This document shows, in pieces, positions 30,482 to 42,700 of a DNA stretch of 60,000 nucleotides. Source of the DNA: Liolophura sinensis (lineage: Eukaryota > Mollusca > Polyplacophora > Chitonida > Chitonidae); assembly GCF_032854445.1 (NCBI RefSeq), contig NC_088300.1, forward strand, positions 28,937,608-28,997,607, read 5' to 3'. Numbering within the stretch: position 1 is the first letter of the stretch; every line of letters starts with the position of its first letter. The notes beneath the pieces were generated by a model, which was not told the DNA's origin, searched no databases, and was given only the letters and a program-made list of their open reading frames with translations. The position numbers and the translations under genes were made by a program.

Positions 30482-30886
30482 GATCCTAGAGATTATCTTC
30501 GTGGCTTCTAATTGAATCCAACCAGAACACATCCTGAACAGATTAATGCACGCTCTATACATGTTCAATTGCTTTTTGTATTGTACTTATTCATCTAAAC
30601 GTTTGTAAACAGCTCACCAAAGGACGATTTTCCAATCAGCTTAACATTTTGTGTATGCATACTTTGTCTCCTCCGACAGAAAAACTTTGTGGTCCATGAG
30701 GAATAAGCGTCGGATCTTAATCATCTTTCAGTTTCAATTACAATCACCAGTCATGCTGACACTTGCAAGAGACAAGAGTTTCCAGAGCTTAAGAAACATT
30801 TAGATCGATGCTTCTATAGACACATATAAGATGACGGCGTTTGTCTTGTGTCTCTTTTAGAAGCCACGAAGATAATCTCTAGGATC
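30482..30886. repeat. Perfect 30-bp inverted repeat, 405-bp unit
   Basis: Bases 30482-30511 (gatcctagagattatcttcg...) are the exact reverse complement of 30857-30886. The interior has no coding frame. It is probably a non-autonomous DNA transposon or a recently formed hairpin. Confidence 0.75.
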
Positions 30887-33800
30887 TTTTCAACGTTTTC
30901 TGTTGTCAGCCAATCTCCCCGCCTTACTTTTCATGGAGTGTTGCTAAATAAAACATCTAGACAACATCTAGACAACTCTGAAAAAAAATAGTCGACTGGT
31001 GGATAACAAAATATTCAAACTTTTGAGTAGGAGGAACACGACGTAACTGTTGGTGCTTGAGAAACAGTTGCTTAGTATTTCTCCACTGCAGAATATCGAC
31101 ATCTTTATACCACTGGAGAAGCTATATATTAATCATTTCTAATTCTTAATTGCATGTACCTCATATAACAATCCCAATCCCGCGATTTGCACGTCACAAT
31201 AAGTGGCGAAAAATAAGTGCTACATAATAAGTGACGGCACCTCTTGTTGTAGGCGTGTTTATTATCGCTAAACATCGTCGTCAGTACTTCTGCATCCGAT
31301 GAAATGTTTGCCTTTTTAAGAAGGAAAATTGTACCTGCCGCCCCTATCTTTGGTTTTGTAACTACATATACTAAGGTCTATTAGAACATCCATTTTTTAA
31401 AAAAATACATTGAATGCCAAGCTCTTAAAAATGATCGTTATACTTATTGTACAACTTAGGAAACTTAGAGTGAAGGTGTTCGATGGAATTACCTTGACAC
31501 ACAAGGTTTTGTAGTCATAACTTGTGACGTTGATTGATTATGTGTTATCGTCACATACACACACATGGGCTCTAACAAATGCTACAAGACGAAATATGTA
31601 CAGGCCTTAAGCAGGATTCTTCGGTATATTGCTGTCCAATTAAGGATAATTTACAATGCCAAAACTGAAACTACCCCTCTTGCCGTACCGTCTGTGAGAT
31701 GGGAAACCGTTTTGGTCTTTGTACAAATATAAAAGTAGAAGTTACTAAATTCCATGTGGGAACTGTCCAAATTTTGGAATGTATATGCTAAATGCGCTGT
31801 TCTGGGGCCACATTCGCAAAATCTTGTGAATCATAATTCTTGTACTTTTACTGTAAAAGACTGTAGATTTAACAGCTACCATGTGATCCAATTAAATAAA
31901 CGGGGAATTCAAAGTGTAAAAACAAAGCACATATTTTTTGTAACCGTAACAAGCCAAATGATACGTCCAAGATGAAACGTCAACGCTTCTCTGCCGAATG
32001 ATTGTGCACCTAGAATGCTGTCCGTTCATAGGATAGGGTTTAAGATGTTAAAGCAGTGTAATCTTCTCAAAATAAAATCTTTCTCATCGTGGTATTAAAA
32101 CAAGGACGAGATTTTGATAAACTAGCATCTGTTTAACTTATGCCAATGGTACACATGATGTGTATATGATGAATTATTGTTAAAGAAATGAACTGGCCCT
32201 TGCCACGGTAAAACCAGTTTGGATGGTAATACAATCAAGTACATTGGCTATGAAACAAAATGTGTTAGAAAAGGAAAATATATGTTGTAAGTATTTCTGA
32301 CAGTTTCTATAAGGTAGAAAAATTGTAAATTCATGATTTTTTTTTGGGCAAAATTTAAAGGCTTAATATAGTGAGATGGAATAAAAAATGCCTTCAGTCT
32401 TAGTTAGGAAAGTGATACATCTATGTAGGCCAGGAGAGAAATGAACTTATGTACAGATAATGAATTTTTGACCAATCAGCTAAGAGACGTTTTCACAATG
32501 GGTTTCACTGATTTTTCTTGCGAAGAATCGGCTTCACTAGATATAGATTTCCACAGAGAAACCCTCCCTTCTTCTACCCACAGGTGAATATGTCTTTGTT
32601 CGCTCTGCTATAATACACAGTTCGTCCGAATGATTGGCATGTGATTGCGTTCGCTTTAAGCCCTCTGTCAGCGGAAACCTTTCGTACAAAACAATAAAAT
32701 TAAGCTTTCACTTCGGCTATGACGTCATTTGTTTGGGCGGACAGTTTTAAGAACGGACAGTGGTACCTACATCTGGGCGATAAGCCTCTACAGATACATC
32801 GACCACAGAAAGTTCAATGTAAATCTGAATTATGGACTCGCCCATGAGCTGTCAAGCGCGAAGGGAGAAAAAGTTATCCAAAGGCTGTGGAAGATACATA
32901 AGTCCATATGGAAGATATATATGTACATCGTTGGGCTTAAAGGAAATTGTATAGACGCTCCAGACTGTACCCATACAAGGGTACGCCGACTTTACGACAT
33001 GAGAGATAGTTTTCCTTTTTGGCATTGTTAATTTCCATATGGCGTGTACAGTCTCGCCCCTCAGAATTTGTTAGTTCATGCCTGTTGTTTGGCGATTTCA
33101 ATCAGCATGGCAAGTTGTTATTACAAAAACTTGCTCTTCAAGGAAATTTCAACAAGCACCTTCACACTATGTGTCTTAAATTTTTACAATGAACACACTT
33201 CTAATGTACGAAAATACGTCCTAAGGATCTTTTCGCTAGACCTAAAGGGCTTTAGTAACCCTTTAGGTCGACCCAGTGAATCGCGATGGTCAACCGTTAA
33301 AATACAACTCAGACAGTTGAAAGCCTATCTGTTGTCCGCGGGAGGCACTGAACAGGAATGTGGTTAATTTTGATTATTTGATTTGCATAAAACTGCCAAT
33401 GACGCATGCATGTGAGAATGGCGAAGCGAAGAAGTATGGCGGGAAACTAGGGATGTCGGTCAACTGTGCCCCAATTAGTTATTTCAGGGTGGTGCAAATG
33501 ACTGTAGGTCTTAGAAAAGGGTCAATGAAAAGGAACAACAACACTCTTTTGTTTGTTTGGTAAATTTTTGTGGATTGTGTTTTACGTTATTTTGGACATT
33601 GCTCTTGCGATTATTCTCTCGGAACATTGATTAGGACCGACCGCTCCTATACGAATTCACAGCTTCTTGGATTCAAAATACCACCAGAAAATGGAATTCG
33701 CTCAACGCGATACAACAGTTCTTATTATAACCACTTATCCAATAGCTAGTAAATCTATGAAAAAATCAGGTATATAGCAAAATAACCTATGGCAAGTAAT

Positions 33801-34327
33801 CACTATTAAATCCAAATATTACCACGCGTAGGCGATATTAATCCCTGGTAAATGGCCTAAAATGCCAAGAATTATGGCAAGTAACAAATAGGCCTTCTCG
33901 TCATTCTGTGGGCAGGCACCGAGCACACAATATCGTATCAGACACTGAGACCGTAGTACAGTTTTCTGAAATTTCTAAAACGGTCTTAGAAATGTTGCTT
34001 CCTCGCTAGAGTGATTTATTTAAAGTATAAGACACTGAGAACACAGCCTAGTTTTCCGAAATTTCTACAATTGTCTTAGAAATGCTTACTTCCTCGCTAG
34101 AGTGATTTGTTTAAAGGATACAGAATCGATTCTGGTTGGCTGGTTTGAGAGATAGGCAAGTTCATCTATACCTTGACCAGAGTTTTAGGTATGGTACATT
34201 TATTCAAGCGTCACCAAGCCTGCATAATTTATCCCAGAGAACCCCTTCTCCACTACCAGCCAATCAGCGTCGATTATGTATTCCAATAAGACAATTTAAG
34301 TGGTATTCTTAAAATCACCAGTGTATG
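30887..34327. other. Non-coding stretch
   Basis: No recognised gene. It contains an open frame at 32729-33031 with no domain, a short perfect hairpin at 33239-33269 (gacctaaaggg stem) and a tandem duplication at 33938-34119. Confidence 0.35.
33938..34119. repeat. Tandem duplication of about 91 bp
   Basis: Two adjacent copies share gacactgaga, gaaatttcta, tcttagaaatg and cttcctcgctagagtgattt. A partial third relative (gagtgatttgtttaagac) lies near 35212. Confidence 0.7.
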
Positions 34328-34468
34328 CTGGGAGATCTGCTAGCAATATGATGAGGGTTGTGAGTTTCTACTGGGCCCTGTCCAGATTCCTTCCATCATA
34401 ATGCTGGTCGCCTTTGTATAAGTGAAATATTGGGCCAAAAAATCTAATTAAATAGGATAAATAAATCA
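34328..34468 (+). repeat. SINE, 3' half, degraded
   Basis: gctgggagatctgctagcaa, ccatcataatgctggtcgcc, and a tail ending ggataaataaatc. Confidence 0.72.
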
Positions 34469-36119
34469 AATGAATTTTATGCTGCGAGAATGTCCGAAAC
34501 TCAGCGTTCTCAACATCCGAGCTAAAACAGTATTGCTTTGTAAAGACAAAAATAATTCAGAGGTATTCAGTATTGACTCCATTGGTTTAGCACTAAAGCT
34601 GTGATAATTAATTTTTCATTTATTTTTCCATATTATGATTGACATGGTTGGCTTAATATTTTATCCGGGAGGCGTTGAGCTTGTCAGTTAAAACGTCCTT
34701 TTTGTGAGGTTCAAACTACTATTGATCGTAAAACCCATGTGTCAAAGCAATGAACACCGATGTTTTTATACCTTTGAAAAAGCTCTTATGAATTATTTCC
34801 GATTACTTCTTAATCATTTGTATCCTAAACAACAAGTGGCGATAACACGATTATTTAATCATTGGCAGCTCGAAAGGCCTCACTTTCAGAGGACGTGTTT
34901 ATGCATTTAAGCCATTTAAGTATCTCCCCTGTCTTTTTGGAGTGTCGTGTCATTGTGAGCAGGAAGCTTGTACCTAGTGCCTCTTGTTTTTTTGTAAGTA
35001 TTTCCATTTTATCGAATATCTTTCAAATGATACAGTTTTCCAATAAGACATTGTACGTCAAGCTCTTAAAAACGAGTGTGTTTTGTGTCAACAGAATGGG
35101 TCGATATCTTGGGCTGCCGCGGGTTAGTTTGTGTTAAAGTCTGCAATCAATAAGGAATACCAAGAAACAACGAAATCGGGTTAAGCGGTAAAAAATATTA
35201 GTTCATAGATGGAGTGATTTGTTTAAGACAATCCTGTCTAAGCGGGTTTCCTAAAATCATTACGGTACTGTCATTTTCCTCTCAAAATAACTTTTCTGTA
35301 CGTCGGAGATAATGTAATATGTTGAAATATCGACCTAAAATAAACACTTTATAAGCAAAAGTTTAGTTTATTACCAAGCTTTTCGGATTGCATTTTATCT
35401 AAAATGCATTGATGGATTTATGTCTGACATTAGTACACCATAAAAATGCATGACGTGTAATTACTATCCTGACATTTTGTGATCTACAGTAATCACTTTA
35501 ATCGCCCAGTTATCATCAATTCCCAACACTCACACGTCCGAAAGACAGAAATACCCACCGCTTATGAAAAAAATAGTTAGATCGATGCTCCACTCGACAA
35601 GATACACACAACAGGTACGGGCTGGCTGAGTTTGACAAAGACGCTTCTGTAAGAATGGACTGTGACTGCCTCTAGAACCCATATCGACTACCTGACATGA
35701 TCAATTACATCATTGTGTACTGAAGCGGAGCATGGGGTGATATTCTAGATATAATGAGCAATTGGTCGGACGCTTTCATAGACACTTTACCCTGTGCCCT
35801 TAACGGGATGGATACTGAACGAAGTTCCATGGTGCAGTCAACTGTTGTTAAAGGCATGCAAGTCAGGTGAAACCGTCCAAGATGGAGCATAGTGATGTCG
35901 GTGCAAAAGCCACAGTGTTACTGTCAAGGCGCAAAATCATCGAGCATTAGGTCGTGCATTTAAGTCATACTACAGCTTGTTTTCAGCTTTGAATGGTCAT
36001 TCAGCCTCATCAGTCAGTTGCATTATTACAGATCACTCGGCGAGTCTTCTCAATACATGTATACTATCTTTAAAGACCCCTAAACAGGAATCAAGTCTTT
36101 AAAATTACCAGGTCACGTG
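34469..36119. other. Non-coding stretch upstream of gene B
   Basis: No gene or RNA recognised. The promoter of gene B is expected nearer 36.7 kb but no specific element can be named. Confidence 0.35.
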
Positions 36120-36705
36120 TGTACTGAGATCCGGCCATCTCAGTATAGAGCCCAAGTCATCTTAGCACAGAGACGAAGTCATCATAATACTGTGACCATG
36201 TCATACGGGCAGAGATCTCTCGTCATCTCAGTACCGTAGTCGGGTCATCTCGGAATAACAACTCTGTTGTTAGATCATCTGGGCAGAGATCCCAAGTCAT
36301 CTCAATACTGTGGGCAGGTTATCTTTGTACGGATCCCAAGTCATCTCAATACTGTGTTTAGGTCATCTCAGAACAGAGAACAAGTGATCTCAATACTGTA
36401 ATTGAGTCACCCCCGTAAAGATCCCAAGTCATCTCAACACTGTTGTCAGGTCATCCTCGTACAGATTCCAAGTCAGCTCAATACTGTGGTCATTTTAAGC
36501 GTGTACAGATCCTCCCAATACTGTACTCATGTCATCCGCGTACAGATCCCAAGCCATCTATATACTGTAATCAGGCCATCCATGTACAGATCCTAAGTCA
36601 TCTTATGACTGCGATCAGATCATCGCTGCACAGATCCCAGGTCATGTCAATACTGTTGTCGGATCATCTCCGTACACGGCCAAGTTGATCCACTACAGAT
36701 GCAGT
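36120..36705. repeat. 44-bp minisatellite just upstream of gene B
   Basis: About 13 diverged units of period 44 (agatcccaagtcatctcaat, then actgtgntcaggtcatct). The array ends about 20 bp before the proposed start codon of gene B, so it may occupy the 5' leader or promoter. Confidence 0.82.
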
Positions 36706-36725
36706 CACGGATCATCGTGGGCAAA

Positions 36726-36740
36726 ATGTGGATCTTATTG
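36726..36740 (+). CDS. Gene B exon 1 (start codon, 5 codons)
   Basis: ATG TGG ATC TTA TTG, then gtgggt, phase 0. Joined to exon 2 it gives a textbook hydrophobic signal sequence (MWILLVTIFVGFIS) followed by SEELCQG. It was chosen because phase and hydrophobicity both fit. An alternative start exon further upstream remains possible. Confidence 0.55.
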
Positions 36741-39700
36741 GTGGGTATTTTCAGTTTCTTTCTTAGGTATAAAGGTTTTGTGAATAATTGCATTACTGCA
36801 AGTCGTCAGAAAATGGACATAAAAGCAGATTGCTTTACTTAATAAGAGGCTAAAAATAGCTTTAAGAATGGTCTCAGTGCTTGTTTGACTTCTTACACTT
36901 TCTCGTTTTGATTAAAATTATTTTATTTATTAATTTATTTATTTGATTGGTGTTTCACGCCGTATTCAAGAATATTTCACTTTTACGACGTCGGCCAGCA
37001 TTATGGTGGGAGAAAACTGGGCAGAACCACGATCATCCGCAGGATGCTGGAGGTCTTCCCACGCTCGGTCGGAGAGGAAGTTAGCATGAGCTGGACTTTA
37101 CCTCAAAGGGTCATTACGCCGCATTTTGGTGCTAACCGCCTAGGCCACAAAGGCCCCCTAAAACTATAATCAATAACTATAAATAATATATCTAACAGAA
37201 ATGTTAAGAAGCTTGAATGGAAGAGAAACAAACTAATAATTATAAACAAAGTAAAATGTTGGGTCAGTTTGCAGCTGAATAGTCCTCTGTTTTGTCTTAC
37301 AGGTTACCATTTTTGTGGGCTTTATTTCTGAAGAGTTGTGTCAAGGTAAGCCATAACGTTTATCATCGCCTCATTTGCCTACTTTCCCTTACTGGTAACC
37401 AAAACAACAACGAGCTTTATAACCACTCTACAAACACAGAACCAGTAATACAGTCATTTCTATATTTGCAGGTTTCCAGAAAAGAGAGTATCATATGCAC
37501 TTGGAAAAAATGGCCTACGAAAATGCTAAACTCTATTGCAAACAGGAATACAACGGTCACCTGTTGGATCTAAGACCGCTACTGGCCGACTCTTTGGTAA
37601 ACCAATTACAAGGATACGTAGACCGAGGGTAACTAGCATGTATCTGTTTATCGTGTGTGTGTATATGTGTTTAGATTTCCTTCTAGATGGCAACGTAGTG
37701 CCGTACTTAATGTGATCTAAATGATCTGTGATCAAAACCTGCGATTAGAGACAAAGAAACAAATATTCCAGAATGAATCTGAGGAATCTGAAGCTGTCTG
37801 ACACATTGTGTTGTCCAAGTATGGACAGAATGTTCTAGGCATCTGGCGATCTGTTTCATGGATGTATCTAATTGCTGTTAACCCGGGGGCTAGGGGCTTT
37901 ATAAACATCTCTGTTCATTACATCAACAAAGTGCATATTATCATGAGTAGTAACCATTATACAATGGTCATAAAATTTTTCCTTATGATAATATAAGTAA
38001 TTGAGTTACATATTACACATAGTTAAAAACATAAAATCAGTGGCAAGTATAGACAGTGATTTCCTTTTATATCAGGTTTCTATTGTTTAAAACATTAGGA
38101 CTTTTTAACACCTAATAAAGATTGATAAGCTTCTTCTGTTTCCAGAGACATTACCGGTACAGATTACTTCTGGACAGGCTTGACCCATCCGGTCGATACT
38201 GTGGTGTGGTTTGACGGAGAAATTTTTGACAAAGACACCACTCGCTTCCCACTGCCGTACATTTCGAATATTAAACCGGGTAGATGTATATCACTTAAGT
38301 GGAGTACACAAAACACTTTGTGGCTGGTGAAGGCCAGAGACTGCACACAGAACAATGGTTTTATATGTGACCATACTATAGGTAATATTTCAATGCTTTA
38401 TTCACACCTCAACGTTGAATATAAAACTACGGAAATCAAACAATTCTATAATATTAAGCCTTGAGAAGAATACTCTCAAATACACTTTGAAAATGTCCAC
38501 GAGACGATGTGCATTCGTCTTGTTTTAATTATTCTTTCACGTGATCTAGCCCGGTGTTCTGAAGTGACAAGAATGAAAAAATAATCAACACAAAATAGAA
38601 ATGTACCACATTGGTTGTGTTGTATTTTATGTATCCACTGATTTTGTGAGTCGGTTTTTTATCAATTTCACAGAAGGCGAGTGCGGATATTGTCAACGCC
38701 CTGATACTGATTTCTCAACCGCAGAGATGAGTAAGTCGTCGCGGACTGAGGCCAGCGTTGTGAGTTGTGAGAGTTCGTGCGGTGATGAATGTTGGTTCTA
38801 CGAGTACAAGACGGGGGAACAGACGTGCAGCTTGTATAATAGTACGCTGATGCCGGCCACCCTTGACAGTAAACTATGGTTTGGGCAGGCTACAGGTTCT
38901 GATCTGTATGAGAAAAAATGCTTCAGTAAGTCTTTGAAGTCAGTAACTGATTAAAATATATTTTCAATCAATTACTTTCTTGAGTTGTTGATCTGATTAC
39001 TTTTTGTCCTTCTGGCATGCAGCCTTGACTGAAGAGTGCTGTAAAGAACACGTTCACCGCAAAAAAACCCGGTTTGATGGCTTGACCTTAATGTTTATTT
39101 TCAAAATAGAAAATGCCATATGTTAAAAAAAAACAAACATGCCGTTTATGAGATGTGTGGCAAAAACTTTTACAACATTCTCAAATAAAAAAAAAAGATA
39201 CAGGAAAAAGAATGAGCGTAAGTAATTTATCGTTTAGGACATGTTGCAACTTTAATTTTTATTTTATAATCTAAATTGGCATTTTACGAAGCTTAAGGAC
39301 GATTATCATTTTATCAGAGTCAGGGGTGGGGTAAAACTTAGATTGCGGAATAAAGCTGTAATTTTCATTTTGAGCATGACGATCCTTGGGGGAAGTCACC
39401 TTTTTTTATAATTGTATACGGATGCTAAAAGAATCTCTGGTACGCTGCTTCATGACTATGTCTGTTCCGCCTACCCCAGGGCTGTGTATTTATCGTGTTG
39501 AATTACATCGTCACACTGGATATATGAACAGTTACAATCAAAGCGTAACTAAGACACATATTTTATTATAAACAACTTACATACTAGCATGGTATACGAT
39601 CTGAATACTGATTTCACTTATTCGCCAACAACATACCTTGCCTTTTTCCAATATCACTGAAATTTTTTGGCTGCTTCTCTTTGCATGATTCCGTCCTAAT

Positions 39701-42700
39701 TTCGTCATTTTTTTTATAGTTTCTTAGTTTGTATTTGACGTCGTTTTGGAAATTGGCTTTGCGATTATTGACTTGGAAGGTCCATTTTGCTTGACGGCTG
39801 ACATACGAATATTTCCACGCATAGATTTCAAAAACCTACATATGCTTTGACTTGAAAAATATTGTTTACAAGTGTTTTTTTTTATATTTTTTTTGCATTC
39901 GTAACATGTGTTTGTGTTAATTAAAATATATTTTCATGTTTATTATTGTAGATTTCCACATCCATCACGCTAACGGTAAAGTCGTAGACAATCAGCCCTG
40001 TCCAATTTACAGTAGGCCTATTGAACCTGAGGAAGAGGTAAATTGGGTATCCTACATATACTCAGGGCGTCCGTGGCTCAGTTGGTTAGCGCGCTAGAGC
40101 AGCAATATGACCTACACACCAATGGGGTCGCTTTGAGTTCAAGTCCAATTCATGCTGGCTTCCTCTCCGGCCGTAAGTGGGAAGGTCTGCAGCAACCTGA
40201 GGATGGTCGTAGATTTCCTCCGTGCTCTACCCGGTTTCTCCCTCCATAATACTGGCCGCCGTCGTAAAGGTGAAATATTCTTGAGTACGGCATAAAATAC
40301 CAATCAAATAAATAAATAAATCCTACATATAGTCAAGATTTCCAGTGTCTACTTAGAAGTATCTAACCTTGAGTGGACAATCGAATATTTAGAAAACAAG
40401 GCAGTAGATTTACTTTTTTCATGGATTTTGATTGATGTTGTGCAGATGACGGGAGACGTTAAGTGAACTTCCGATGTTAGGTTGTAATAGTGCTGCCAAC
40501 CATGCAATTTATTCTATCTTCTACATATAACGTCATTTCTGTTTTACAAATCGTTGGCTAGGTGTGCTGCCTCATTTGCATACTTTCTGGTCTGCTTCAC
40601 ACTTTACACCAGTGACGGATTTCCCTTGTAATTCACTCAACTGACATCTTTCGAAAAACATAAGCCTATAGCGCTGTTAGTCCGGAGTTAGATGTAACTC
40701 ATTTTTTGCATTTAGCTGAACCAACTGAAAAATTCTGAATTTCTTTAGGCAATATGTCTTTCATGAGCCAATACGGCCAGTTGCAATGTCTAATGCTGAT
40801 GATTATTTCATGCTTTCTCAGCATTACAATTTTATCTGCAACTCTCTGTTGCTGTACAATTACCTGAAAATTGTTTTCTGTGTAACGAGCGCTTTTCGAT
40901 TGTCACGTCTTTCTGTATCACGCTAAATGTGAGTAACTATAGCAGCACTGTGCTAGTAACAATCTTGTGTAACAGTCAGACGATTGCAATTGCAGTGGTA
41001 TGTTCAGATCCTTCATTCACGGCATCTCCATGGATATACATGTACACGGCAAACACACGTCATTTGATCGTCGTAGCTACCTTCTACCAACTTCTATTTG
41101 GAAGACGTCTCCATTCTTAAGATGCTCCACCATAGCGCACAAAGTTAATCTCTTAATCTCTTAACCCTCCACTGGCCTACGTGATTAAACACAGAACTGC
41201 CGCACTTGGCTTTGTTTTGCCCTTAAATTCATTTAAGGCAAGCAATCGAATAAAATGTATGTTTTGGAAAATTCTCTTCTTGGAGGTGAGTTAGTATTGC
41301 CATTTACGGCTAAAGTAATCTTATTGTCAGTCAAATGATTAAAGTTTTCATTTATTGCCGGAATCTGTTGCAGATGACAACGTGGATAGGAGCTGAAACA
41401 ACTAATATACTTCACCTTGTGACAACTTGGATAGTGGCAGAATCTACTGTGGCCACGTCACGATGGAGCGAGACCGATATGAGAGACACTACTGTTAGAC
41501 GACTGGAACCAACATCCAAGCCTGCTATCATGACAAGCGATATGCACAATCGGCTTATTTCTGCTACAAACATATTGGAGGTTACACCTCCTTTGTCACT
41601 CTTCGACAATGTGCTTTCTGTCAACTCAGACATGTCAATTAAATCCGAAGAATACTCCACTGAATGGATGTCATCACCTTTGAACACTGACTTCTCCCAG
41701 TTACCAGTGCCAGGCACCTCCGCCGAATTCATGAGTGTTGACATGTTGGATTCTTCAATTAATGACTTTCGCACAACAGTGGTTTCCAGTGGCTCAGACA
41801 TTTCCTCTACAGTGGGTTACAGTGGCTCAGATGTCTCCTCCGCAGTGCTTTACAGTGGCTCAGACGTCTCCCCCACAGTAGATTACAGTGGCTCAGATGT
41901 CTCCTCCACAGTGGATAAGAGTGGCTCAGATGTCTCCTCCACTATGGATTACAATGGCTCAGATGTCAATGCTGATGTCCTGGATTCATTAAGGACTGAC
42001 TTTTCCGTTTTACTCCTGCCAAGCATCTCAGACGCATTCAGCAACTCATGGATACCGGATTCTTTAAGGCATGATATGTCTACTACACAGATTTCTAGTA
42101 ATATAAAAGAATTTGACACTGCATGGATGTTGAGTTCTTTAAACAGTGCGTTTCTCGCAACACCAGCCCTAAGCATCACAGACGAATTGGACAGTGCAGG
42201 GAAATCATTTTCTTCACACGATGAGGTACTGGAGACATCAATGCCAATCAACTCTGTATTCGACACAATCGGCAGTACTCTGACGTCATATTTCTTTACG
42301 ACGGATTTTCGCTCTCCATCCACTTCTGACGAGACCAGCCTCCAACCATACAGAGTCGATTCTATTGCCGTCGGTTCACTGTTTGCTTCATCGCCCAGTA
42401 GGCCTACCCCTCTGGCCGATGTAAGCTCACCTATCACACCGACATACATTTCGGCGACGACGGCAAACCAACCGACGCGGAGTGTGTTTCCCGTGTTTAC
42501 GGTCCCCATCAACTGCTCGGCCGTTTGCCCATGCTTACGCATGTATACCGGCATCCGCGAGGATCTGCTTCGTAACATCACCATCGATTTCAAAAACTTG
42601 TCTTCATACAAGAGGCTATACAACAGTTACGAAGACGAGCGCATCAGTGTGAAAATCTTGGGGTATACTGGCGTGACGTGCATAGTTTGTTTCGTGCTGT

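Noticed and set aside
32729-33031. 100-codon frame as a host gene
   Set aside because: No recognisable domain, no convincing splice sites, and surrounding sequence is ordinary AT-rich spacer.
36120-36705. CRISPR-like array of regularly spaced repeats
   Set aside because: Eukaryotic context; the units are contiguous diverged 44-bp minisatellite repeats without unique spacers.
40066-40150. Functional tRNA gene
   Set aside because: The box A/box B-bearing head recurs in many SINE copies, lacks a proper cloverleaf and anticodon arm, and runs straight into the SINE core.
41949-42623. 224-codon minus-strand frame opposite gene B
   Set aside because: A shadow of the Ser/Thr-rich coding exon; no independent domain or splice evidence.
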